A DNA stretch of 13,585 nt, from the NCBI GenBank assembly GCA_016934225.1, contig JAFGTH010000246.1:1-13585 (forward strand), in the 5' to 3' direction. The position numbers were made by a program, and so were the translations under genes. This DNA is from Lentisphaerota bacterium (lineage in GTDB: Bacteria > Verrucomicrobiota > Kiritimatiellia > UBA8416 > JAFGTH01). Numbering within the stretch: the first letter of the stretch is position 1; every line of letters starts with the position of its first letter. The notes beneath the pieces were generated by a model, which worked only from the letters and a program-made list of their open reading frames with translations, did no database searches and was not told the origin of the DNA. Of the stretch, positions 1-6,606 are shown piece after piece.

Positions 1-487
1 GGCACCACTTATACGGCGGAACTTTTTTGACGGTATCGGCAATAGTCTTGTTCACTGCATTACTCCAGGCCAGAAGAGATATGAATTCTTCATCGCCGGT
101 TTCTTCCGCTGCTTTTGACAATGACGGATTTCCGAGAGCCGCTCCGGAATCCATGAGCCTTCGAAGCGCGGGCAGGTGAGGTATGTTTACACCGGACTTG
201 ACAACCTCCGGGCGTTCCCTGAGAAGGTCGAACAATTTAACGAGTGTGAGAAATCGGTTTTGTCCGCGCCATTTGGAGTACAGATTGACGAATTCGGCAG
301 TCTCGCGGACGTACTTCGCTATGGGCCCCAACCCCCAATGCGAAATTATAACGCTATGGAAACATTGTTTTTGCTTGATCTCCATTGTATCGAATACGCA
401 TCCGTCTGAGTCTATGCCTATGAACGTGTCGTGTTTGGGTTTGAATGTGGTAAGATCTTCTTTTGAATAACGATGGGTTGTTGTCAT
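1..487 (-). CDS. HAD-superfamily hydrolase, N-terminal part (gene continues off the left edge)
   Basis: The minus strand is open from an ATG at 487-485 to the window edge, giving the first 162 residues with no stop. Near the N-terminus is FIGIDSDGCVFDTM (about residues 22-35), which fits HAD motif I: a hydrophobic strand followed by DxDG, with D26 as the expected nucleophile and D28 as the acid/base. The Asp-Gly-Cys version replaces the commoner Asp-Gly-Thr. What follows is mostly helical and rich in Trp, Arg and Leu, as expected for a helical cap inserted after motif I. Motifs II-IV would lie beyond the window, so substrate cannot be inferred; phosphatase or phosphonatase-like activity is the family default. 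The gene is divergent from the cyclic-nucleotide-binding gene. The Shine-Dalgarno sequence is weak, but no better start exists upstream. HAD membership is fairly sure, the specific function unknown. Confidence 0.75.
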   Translation of the reverse strand, partial: MTTTHRYSKEDLTTFKPKHDTFIGIDSDGCVFDTMEIKQKQCFHSVIISHWGLGPIAKYVRETAEFVNLYSKWRGQNRFLTLVKLFDLLRERPEVVKSGVNIPHLPALRRLMDSGAALGNPSLSKAAEETGDEEFISLLAWSNAVNKTIADTVKKVPPYKWC

Positions 488-516
488 GATTTGGTTCTCA
501 GTAAAGCAAGATGGTC

Positions 517-544
517 ATAATACCGTCTTTCTCTGCGGTCGCAA
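517..544 (-). promoter_or_regulatory. Possible promoter for the leftward HAD gene
   Basis: On the minus strand, TTGCGA (544-539) and TATTAT (522-517) are separated by 16 bases. They match the sigma-70 hexamers at 4/6 and 5/6 positions and would start a transcript about 20-25 bases upstream of the HAD ATG. The match is modest, so this is tentative. Confidence 0.35.
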
Positions 545-594
545 GCGTATTCCTCGCGGAGTATTTGGGGTGCCCACATATTTCTTGACGGATT

Positions 595-612
595 GCAAAG
601 GCGATTCTTTGC
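595..612. repeat. Perfect 6-bp inverted repeat in the divergent intergenic region
   Basis: GCAAAG and CTTTGC are separated by six bases (601-606). The repeat lies about 24 bases upstream of the -35 box of the rightward promoter, between the two divergent promoters, so it could be a protein-binding site. No T-run follows it, so it is not a terminator. It is short enough to occur by chance. Confidence 0.35.
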
Positions 613-635
613 CTATGGGTGGAACAAACGTCGGA

Positions 636-665
636 TTGACAGTATGCATGGATTTTTGTTGTAAT
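636..665 (+). promoter_or_regulatory. Sigma-70-type promoter for the cyclic-nucleotide-binding gene and probably the genes after it
   Basis: A perfect TTGACA (636-641) is followed after 18 bases by TGTAAT (660-665), one mismatch from consensus. Transcription would start near 672, giving a leader of about 24 bases before the ATG at 696. This promoter position also argues against any start codon upstream of 672 for that gene. Confidence 0.65.
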
Positions 666-675
666 GATGCAACAA
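656..675. promoter_or_regulatory. Perfect inverted repeat overlapping the -10 box and start site (candidate operator)
   Basis: TTGTTG (656-661) and CAACAA (670-675) form a perfect 6-bp inverted repeat around an 8-base centre. It covers the proposed -10 hexamer and transcription start, the classic place for a repressor site. It does not match the CRP-type TGTGA-N6-TCACA pattern. No regulator gene lies in the window to pair with it. Confidence 0.4.
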
Positions 676-695
676 GCAAACGGGGGCGCGGTGTG

Positions 696-1142
696 ATGCT
701 TCTTGAGTCGCTTACAGAGGATGAACAGGTTCTTCTTGCGCAGAATTGTGTGGCTTTGGAGTTTAAAAAGGGTGAAACGGTGGTTATGGAGGGGGACAAA
801 GGCGGCTCGCTCATGTTGGTTCGTGAGGGCCGTGTCGCGGTTAAAAAACTCTTGCAAAATGACAAGCACAAACATTTGCGGGACTTGTTTGCAGGGCAAT
901 TTTTCGGAGAAATGTCTTGTCTGACCGACAGCGCCCGTTCGGCCACGGTGGAAGCCGTCACCGATTGTGTAATTCTTGAACTTGCCAAGGACAAACTAGC
1001 CGAATTATCGAGCCGATATCCCGAGATAGGCATGAAACTTTACAGAGGCATGGCGGTAGAGCTTGCCGACAGGCTGGCGGCTAATAACGATGATCTGAGG
1101 AAGGCGATATTGTGGGCAATTGACGGCACCGATCTGTTGTAA
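696..1142 (+). CDS. Stand-alone cyclic-nucleotide-binding domain protein (148 aa)
   Basis: The protein is a single cNMP-binding (CRP/PKA-regulatory type) beta-barrel with a short C-terminal helix and no DNA-binding or enzymatic domain. The phosphate-binding cassette FFGEMSCLTDSARSATVEA (residues 69-87) keeps the two key residues known from the family: E72, which contacts the ribose 2'-OH, and R81, which contacts the cyclic phosphate. Cyclic nucleotide binding is therefore plausible. The barrel begins near EFKKGETVVMEGD (22-34). I chose ATG 696 because the proposed promoter starts transcription near 672 and residues upstream do not resemble the family; GTG 693 is a close alternative. A GGGGG run at 682-686 may act as ribosome-binding site. 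The gene leads a same-strand series and lies 33 bases before a GNAT acetyltransferase, which suggests it may act as that enzyme's regulatory subunit (inference). Confidence 0.85.
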   Translation: MLLESLTEDEQVLLAQNCVALEFKKGETVVMEGDKGGSLMLVREGRVAVKKLLQNDKHKHLRDLFAGQFFGEMSCLTDSARSATVEAVTDCVILELAKDKLAELSSRYPEIGMKLYRGMAVELADRLAANNDDLRKAILWAIDGTDLL

Positions 1143-1175
1143 TATTTCGGCGGCGGTAAAATACGAAAGGCAAGA

Positions 1176-1637
1176 ATGATAAAAATTCGGAAACTGGAGC
1201 CGGGCGACGAAGACAAAATCAAGGATTTTATCAACGGAATCATGACTGATGAATTCTCTGTGGAAAATAGCGCGTATGCCTATGAAGATCTGAACAACGT
1301 TATGGAGCACTATGGCGGAGACAGGGAATTGTTTCTGGTGGCGGAAGAAGAAGACGGCAAGGTTATAGGAACGCTGGCAATCAAGGAAGATGGGCCGGAT
1401 ACTGCGTTGTTGCGGCGCGTATTAGTTGACAAGAAATATCGAGGCAAAGGTTACGGCGGCATGCTGCTTAAGCAGGCGATGGATTTCTGTTTTGACCATA
1501 ACTACAAGAATGTGAGTTTCAGAGGTACGGATAGAATGCAGACAGCTTTACGGCTTTGTCTTAAGAATGGTTTTGAAGAACAGGATGTTGCGGAATTTGG
1601 CGATTTTAAATTAATGACACTTTCGCGGAAACTGTAA
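1176..1637 (+). CDS. GNAT-family N-acetyltransferase (153 aa)
   Basis: The size and layout fit a single GNAT domain that transfers an acetyl group from acetyl-CoA to an amine. Motif A is clear: a beta-4 strand (ALLRRVLVDKKY, 77-88) runs into the pyrophosphate-binding loop RGKGYG (89-94), matching Q/R-x-x-G-x-G/A. After it comes the long helix GMLLKQAMDFCF. Motif B follows as the segment ending in ALRLCLKNGFEEQD (124-137), the usual C-terminal 'xYxkxGF' region. The ATG at 1176 follows GAAAGG (1165-1170) at 5 bases, a good ribosome-binding site. The substrate is not evident. The gene sits 33 bases after the cyclic-nucleotide-binding gene; these two domains are fused in the cAMP-dependent lysine acetyltransferase Pat of mycobacteria, so a split version is possible. 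Family assignment is firm, the protein-acetylation role speculative. Confidence 0.88.
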   Translation: MIKIRKLEPGDEDKIKDFINGIMTDEFSVENSAYAYEDLNNVMEHYGGDRELFLVAEEEDGKVIGTLAIKEDGPDTALLRRVLVDKKYRGKGYGGMLLKQAMDFCFDHNYKNVSFRGTDRMQTALRLCLKNGFEEQDVAEFGDFKLMTLSRKL

Positions 1638-1700
1638 GCTTGTCCGTGATAGCGCAAATCGGCAATTCGCCGTGTCAACAACTTGGAATTGGAGTACCTC

Positions 1701-2918
1701 TTGAGAATAAAGGCATTCAAAGCTTTGTATCCGTCTTCGGATATTGCGCATCTGGTGGCGTCGCCGCCTTACGATACGGTTGATACCGATGAAGCCAGGC
1801 TGATAGCTGAAGCTAATCCATGGAGCTTTCTGCGAATTGTTCGTTCGGAGATAGATTTACCCACTGGGACTGACCTGTATTCCAATCAGGTGTATGACAG
1901 AGCGGCCGAGAACTTTGAATCATTTATTCGCGAACAGGTGCTTGTGCGGGATACGCAGGATTCCGTGTATGTGTATAGTCAAACCATGGGCCATCATACA
2001 CAAACCGGGGTGGTTGCCTGCTGTCATGTTGAAGACTACGAGAATAAACTGATTAAACGGCATGAGAAAACCCGCAAAGACAAGGAGGAGGATCGTCTTC
2101 GGCACATTTTGACGCTTAACGCTCACACCGGTCCCGTATTCCTAACCTATCGCAGAAATGAAGCCGTTGATAAGATGGTTGATGAAATCCGGTCTGGTTC
2201 TCCTTTGCTCGACGTAATTGCTCCGGACGGAGTTGGACATACTATCTGGCGCGCACCGAGGCCGGACGAACTTGTGTCGGCATTTGGAGGAATCGAGGTG
2301 ATGTACATTGCTGATGGGCATCACCGCGCGGCGGCTTCAGCGCGGGCCGGCGCCGAGAAAAGATCGTTGAACTCGAACCATACCGGACGGGAGGAGTATA
2401 ACTGGTTTCTGTCGGTAATGTTTCCTTCGAACCAGCTCAAAATTCTTCCTTACAACCGTTGTGTGAGCGATTTGAACGGAATGACTGAATCCGAATTCCT
2501 TGAAAAAGTCAGGGGCCGATTCGATGTCAGGGATAATGCCGATCCCGTGCCGCAATGTGGTCGGCAGGCAAGCATGTATTTAGGCGGTGACTGGTATGGG
2601 TTGAGTTGGAAGCCGGTTTCGTCCGCGGATCCGGTTGAAGCGCTTGATGTATCAGTTCTGCAGAATCGGTTATTGGGCCCAATACTTGGTGTGGAAGATC
2701 CATGTACGGATGAACGAATCCGATTTATCGGCGGAATTAAAGGCTATAGCGCGCTTTCGTCTGCAGTGGATTCGAAAAAAGCATCTGTAGCATTTTCGAT
2801 GTTTTCTGTTACAGTGGAAGAAATGATGGCAATTGCCGACGCGGGTCAAACCATGCCGCCAAAGAGCACATGGTTCGAACCGAAACTTCGATCCGGGCTT
2901 CTGGTGCATACGTTCTAG
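1701..2918 (+). CDS. DUF1015 family protein (405 aa, TTG start)
   Basis: The N-terminus RIKAFKALYP...VASPPYDTV and the central MYIADGHHRAAASARAG segment (ADGHHR at residues 204-209) are the recognisable signatures of the DUF1015 family (Pfam PF06245 as I recall), and the length of about 400 residues fits. No biochemical function is established for the family that I know of. The DGHHR signature resembles the nucleotide/phosphate-handling motif of the ParB/sulfiredoxin fold, including the free-serine kinases SerK and SbnI; this is a motif-level comparison only. I chose TTG 1701 because GGAG (1691-1694) precedes it by 6 bases and because family members start directly with the I-x-x-F-K-A-L segment. 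TTG 1683 and 1689 are in-frame alternatives. The gene follows the GNAT gene by 63 bases and precedes exbB by 63 bases. There is no signal peptide or membrane segment, so it is cytosolic. Confidence 0.82.
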   Translation: MRIKAFKALYPSSDIAHLVASPPYDTVDTDEARLIAEANPWSFLRIVRSEIDLPTGTDLYSNQVYDRAAENFESFIREQVLVRDTQDSVYVYSQTMGHHTQTGVVACCHVEDYENKLIKRHEKTRKDKEEDRLRHILTLNAHTGPVFLTYRRNEAVDKMVDEIRSGSPLLDVIAPDGVGHTIWRAPRPDELVSAFGGIEVMYIADGHHRAAASARAGAEKRSLNSNHTGREEYNWFLSVMFPSNQLKILPYNRCVSDLNGMTESEFLEKVRGRFDVRDNADPVPQCGRQASMYLGGDWYGLSWKPVSSADPVEALDVSVLQNRLLGPILGVEDPCTDERIRFIGGIKGYSALSSAVDSKKASVAFSMFSVTVEEMMAIADAGQTMPPKSTWFEPKLRSGLLVHTF

Positions 2919-2981
2919 AGCCGTGATCGAATCTTGTCTGCAAGTTATGATGTGAACAGTAGGAATTAGGGAGGTTATGCG

Positions 2982-3752
2982 ATGACAGGCAAGAGAAGCA
3001 TGTGGATCTCGCTGATAATGATGGGTGTCATAGGAACGTATTGGCAGACGGCCTTTGGCGCAGACGGATCGGATGGCGGTATTATCGCCGTGCGATCTAT
3101 TGGTACGTTATGGCAATGGGTGATGGTGCGCGGGGGAAATATCACGATGGTGACCTTATCCGCAATGTCGGTGTTGATGCTTGCGTTTGTTTTATATTTT
3201 ATTGCGGTGCTTCGTGTCGGGCAGATAGCGCCGAGGCCTTTATTACGGGAATTAATGGAGAAGATCAAAGCCGGTGATATGGGTGAGGCTCGTCGAGCTT
3301 GTGAATACCGGCCTTGTCCTTTATCTTCCGTTGCACTGATTGCTATAGATTATGCGCACAACGTTCCTGATACCGACGCAGTTCTTCTGAAAGATGTAAT
3401 TGAAGGAGAAGGCAGTCGTCAGGCCGAGGCCATTCAGGGTCAGACACAGTTTCTGCTCGACATAGCCGTTATTGCACCGATGATCGGGCTGTTGGGAACA
3501 GTGTTTGGAATGCTTCGCGCTTTCAGGGCGGTTCAGGATATTGCGAGCGCGAAACCGGTTCTTCTGGCTGAAGGAATTACACTGGCATTACAAACAACAG
3601 CGTTTGGATTGATGATAGGAATTCCGGCCATGATTTTTTATGCCTATTTCAGGCGACTGGCGTCCAAGCAGATTTCATATTTAGAAGCGGCTGCGACGGA
3701 TGTAATGACTGCATTGCTCGGCAAGAAACGTCACGAGAATAGCGAGGCATAA
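2982..3752 (+). CDS. exbB: ExbB/TolQ/MotA-family proton channel subunit (256 aa)
   Basis: This is the pentameric inner-membrane channel subunit that, with ExbD, uses the proton gradient to drive a TonB/TolA-type transducer. Three transmembrane segments are visible at about 55-77, 157-180 and 199-222, with the large cytoplasmic loop between the first and second. The family signatures are present: APMIGLLGTVFGM (165-177) and LALQTTAFGLMIGIPAM (201-217), including the conserved Thr pair of the pore helix. An extra N-terminal hydrophobic segment (1-26) ends in AFG-AD and looks like a cleavable signal peptide, leaving a short periplasmic N-terminus. The start is supported by GGGAGG (2969-2974) 7 bases upstream. 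The exbD gene follows after only 2 bases, so the pair is surely co-translated. Whether it serves TonB-like, Tol-like or another role depends on the VWA partner downstream. Confidence 0.93.
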   Translation: MTGKRSMWISLIMMGVIGTYWQTAFGADGSDGGIIAVRSIGTLWQWVMVRGGNITMVTLSAMSVLMLAFVLYFIAVLRVGQIAPRPLLRELMEKIKAGDMGEARRACEYRPCPLSSVALIAIDYAHNVPDTDAVLLKDVIEGEGSRQAEAIQGQTQFLLDIAVIAPMIGLLGTVFGMLRAFRAVQDIASAKPVLLAEGITLALQTTAFGLMIGIPAMIFYAYFRRLASKQISYLEAAATDVMTALLGKKRHENSEA

Positions 3753-3754
3753 GG

Positions 3755-4165
3755 ATGAAGTTTCGTGGATCAAAGGTAGAGAACCCAGGATTCCAGATTG
3801 CACCGATGATTGACATAATATTCATTCTATTGTCGTTTTTCATTGCAAGTCAGATCTTTTCGCAGTGGGAAACGGAGATAGATGTTAAATTGCCGACCGC
3901 GCAAACCGGAACCACGCCTGAGAGATTGCCGGGCGAAATCATTATCAACATATTGAAGAGCGGTGAATTGGTAATCAACGGCAAGACTTATACTGACGAG
4001 AGTTTAATGTCATTATTGGACCGTATAGTTGAAATTTGGCCCGGCCAGCCGGTATTGATACGTGCCGATACGGAAACTAGTTATGGACACGTAATCGCAG
4101 TGCTTGATTTGTGCAGAAAAGCTGATATCTGGAACATATCATTTGCCACAACAGCCGCTGACTAA
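3755..4165 (+). CDS. exbD: ExbD/TolR-family subunit (136 aa)
   Basis: A short cytoplasmic N-terminus is followed by one transmembrane helix (about 16-36) with PMIDIIFILLSFF. D20 is the family's essential proton-carrying aspartate, equivalent to Asp25 of E. coli ExbD. The rest (37-136) is a periplasmic domain with the usual EIDVKLPTA start after the membrane, then the strand-helix fold with IRADTETSYGHVIAVLDLCRKA (two segments around 108-129) typical of ExbD/TolR. Length matches the family (about 135-145). It begins 2 bases after the exbB stop and uses a ribosome-binding site overlapping the exbB end. The channel pair precedes the TPR and VWA genes, which are its likely periplasmic clients. 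Confidence 0.93.
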   Translation: MKFRGSKVENPGFQIAPMIDIIFILLSFFIASQIFSQWETEIDVKLPTAQTGTTPERLPGEIIINILKSGELVINGKTYTDESLMSLLDRIVEIWPGQPVLIRADTETSYGHVIAVLDLCRKADIWNISFATTAAD

Positions 4166-4224
4166 TAATCGAAGTTTGTGAGGCCTGTATATCCGAGTAT
4201 GGAAAAAAGCTAATCAGGCGGAAC

Positions 4225-6606
4225 ATGAAAAATTTTCTGTTTGGTGTATTTATTCTGTTGGCAAGCATTTCCTTGGCAGAGCCGTTGGGAGTGGAAGAGC
4301 GGCAGCAACTTGCGGACGGATTATATTCGAGAGGCATGTACTCGCTTGCCGCCGACGAGTATCGGTCTATATTGGAAGGCCCCTCCGGAAACGCGCCTTT
4401 AGATGCGATTCATTTTCGTCTGGCCGAGAGTTATCGGCACATGGGTCGTTTGGAAGAAGCACAGTTATGGTTCGAGCGTTTATTTGCCGATTTTCCGAAG
4501 AGTGATTATCGTTACAAAGCTGGCTTCAAGGCCGCAGATATTTTGAGAGAGACAGGAAATCACGACAAAGCCGTACAACAAATCAAGCGGTTGTTAGAAG
4601 TAAAACCTCCGGATGATATTGCAGCTGCGGCTTTGTTTTTTATGGGCGAATCGTTTTTGGCTCAGGGCAATACGGTTGAAGCGAAGCAGGCTTTCGAGCG
4701 AGTAACTCAGGAACACGCTACATCTGATTTCTGTTCGTATTCTCTGCTGAAACTCGCCGGAATATACGGACAATTAACGGACGAAGAGCAAGCCAAGCTC
4801 GGTGCGGCGGAGAAAAACCAAAGATTTGTCAAGGCATTGACTCTTTACAAAAGTGTTTCTGATAAGCCTTCTTCGGATCGTGTAGGAGCGGAAGCGTTAT
4901 TTCAAACTGCTGAACTTTATTTTAATCAAAAGGATTTTACAGCCAGCGCGGCGGCATACAGGCAATTGCTTGTGAAGTATCCAAAGGATTACCGATCATC
5001 GGATGCCAGGCGCCGGGCTGCATGGGCTGCTCACAATGCCGGCCTTTATGCGGATTCGTTGAAGTATGCGACGGAGACGCTTGCCGCCGCAGAAGTTTCC
5101 GAAAGAGATGAATGGTTGTACCTGAAGGCCAACAGCGAGCGACAGTTGATAAAAACTGCCGATGCCATAGCAACCTATGCGCAGTTATTAAAGGATTATG
5201 CAAACAGCAAGTTTGCGGCGCCTGCCATGTATGAAACCGCCGTCACCTACTATCAGATGGGAGACTTTGCGGGAGCCATAGCGGCGGCATCTCGCGTGAA
5301 TCTCACAGGCGATATAAAGAAAGACGTTTATTGGCTTCTGGCGGAATCACATTCGGCGTTGAAGCAGTTTGACGAAGCAACGCAATTTTACCGTCTTATC
5401 GTGCGCGATTTTCCGAAGAGCAACGTTGCCTGCGATGCTATGTACAGGCTGGCTCATCATTTGCGGATTAGCGGAAAGCATAAAGAAGCGGCGTTATATT
5501 ATGCGAAGGTAGTTGATGGATTCCCGAATTCGGAACTTGCCCCAAGTTCGCTTTTTGCGTCAGCGTCATGTTTATCGGCTTTGAATATGCATGCGGAAGC
5601 GGCAAGAGATTGGGACAGGTTGATAAAACAGTATGCGAACCATGCACTGATAGAGGAATCGTTATATCAGAAAGCGATGACGGATATTCGCCTTGGTCGT
5701 GATGATGAGAGTCTCAGGATGTTGGACGAGCTTTTACGGCGATTTCCGAAATCGAAATTTTTGGCGGATGCGCATTATTGGCGGGGGATGTTATTGAAAG
5801 AATCAGGAAAGTTTGAAGATGCCGTAATCGAGTTCGGTTTGGTTTTAAAAAGCATGCCAGGCAAGACTATTGAGCAGGATGCGAAGTTTCAGCTTGCGGT
5901 TGTTCTTCAAAAAACCGGTAAATTGGACGAAGCCGCTCGGCTGTTTCAGGAAACGCTGGCTTCGCCTCTCCGGACAAAGTGTTCGCCTGCATTGTTGGAG
6001 TGGCTTTCGGAGTATATGTTTCAAAAGAAGCAGATTGATGAAGCGATAGAAGCTGCGCGCGTTTTGATTGACGTCGGTCGGGATGCGCAATGGAAGCAGA
6101 TCGGGTGGTGTTTAGTTGGGCGTGGCCTTAATGCGAAGGGCGATTCGGTTGGAGCTGAAAAAGCCTTTAAATGCGCTTTGGAGACTAAATCCAGAACAAC
6201 ATTCGCCTCGGAAGCTGCTCTGAGATTGGGAGATATTGCTTTAAATGCCGGGCGTTATGAGGAGTCGGGTGGATACTACAAACAGGCAGCGGCGCTTGCT
6301 TCGGATGAAAATCTGTTGGTTGTGCGCGCCCACGCATACGCCGGCATCGGCAAAGCCGCAATTGCCGCCGGGGATTCCGAGAATGCGGCCAGGTATTTCA
6401 TGAGTGTTGCGATATTGTTCGATGAAGAAAACTTGGTATCTGAATGCCTGTATAATGCGGCAGCAATATTCAGAGGGATGGGAAAGCATGCGGACGCCGA
6501 GAGAATTGTGGACGAATTGCGACAACGCTATCCGAAAAGCCGGTGGGCTGCAAAGTCGGTGGAGTTGACGAAAAACCGAGTTAAGGACAATGAAAGTGCC
6601 GATTGA
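4225..6606 (+). CDS. Exported TPR-repeat protein (793 aa), CpoB/YbgF- or BamD-like repeats
   Basis: The N-terminus is a classic Sec signal peptide (Lys-2, then a hydrophobic core to residue 18) with a likely cut after SLA at 18/19. There is no cysteine there, so it is not a lipoprotein. The mature protein is a long solenoid of tetratricopeptide-type helix pairs. Many repeats end in the hallmark 'FPKS + helix' turn of periplasmic YbgF/CpoB and BamD repeats, for example DFPKS near 89 and 395, RFPKS near 506 and RYPKS near 768, with related forms such as YPKDY, YANSK and FPNSE between. No catalytic domain is visible, so it is probably a periplasmic scaffold. The ATG lies shortly after an AGGCGG site. 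It follows exbD by 59 bases and overlaps the VWA gene by 17 bases, implying translational coupling. CpoB plays a comparable role beside the Tol energy-transducing complex. Fold is sure, partner is inference. Confidence 0.88.
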   Translation: MKNFLFGVFILLASISLAEPLGVEERQQLADGLYSRGMYSLAADEYRSILEGPSGNAPLDAIHFRLAESYRHMGRLEEAQLWFERLFADFPKSDYRYKAGFKAADILRETGNHDKAVQQIKRLLEVKPPDDIAAAALFFMGESFLAQGNTVEAKQAFERVTQEHATSDFCSYSLLKLAGIYGQLTDEEQAKLGAAEKNQRFVKALTLYKSVSDKPSSDRVGAEALFQTAELYFNQKDFTASAAAYRQLLVKYPKDYRSSDARRRAAWAAHNAGLYADSLKYATETLAAAEVSERDEWLYLKANSERQLIKTADAIATYAQLLKDYANSKFAAPAMYETAVTYYQMGDFAGAIAAASRVNLTGDIKKDVYWLLAESHSALKQFDEATQFYRLIVRDFPKSNVACDAMYRLAHHLRISGKHKEAALYYAKVVDGFPNSELAPSSLFASASCLSALNMHAEAARDWDRLIKQYANHALIEESLYQKAMTDIRLGRDDESLRMLDELLRRFPKSKFLADAHYWRGMLLKESGKFEDAVIEFGLVLKSMPGKTIEQDAKFQLAVVLQKTGKLDEAARLFQETLASPLRTKCSPALLEWLSEYMFQKKQIDEAIEAARVLIDVGRDAQWKQIGWCLVGRGLNAKGDSVGAEKAFKCALETKSRTTFASEAALRLGDIALNAGRYEESGGYYKQAAALASDENLLVVRAHAYAGIGKAAIAAGDSENAARYFMSVAILFDEENLVSECLYNAAAIFRGMGKHADAERIVDELRQRYPKSRWAAKSVELTKNRVKDNESAD

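Noticed and set aside
176..470. Two overlapping plus-strand open frames (176-409 and 183-470)
   Set aside because: They are antisense to the HAD gene, which has a recognisable motif on the minus strand; their translations look like no known family.
486..695. In-frame N-terminal extension of the cyclic-nucleotide-binding protein back to 486
   Set aside because: The extra 70 residues do not resemble the family, most of them lie upstream of the predicted transcription start near 672, and the extension would run through the HAD gene's own promoter region.
1638..1700. Small CGGC/GCCG hairpin between the GNAT and DUF1015 genes as a terminator
   Set aside because: The stem is only 4 bp and no T-run follows.
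2919..2981. Separate promoter for exbB using TATGAT at 2946-2951
   Set aside because: The -10 match is good, but no acceptable -35 hexamer lies 16-18 bases upstream. It stays possible but is not supported.
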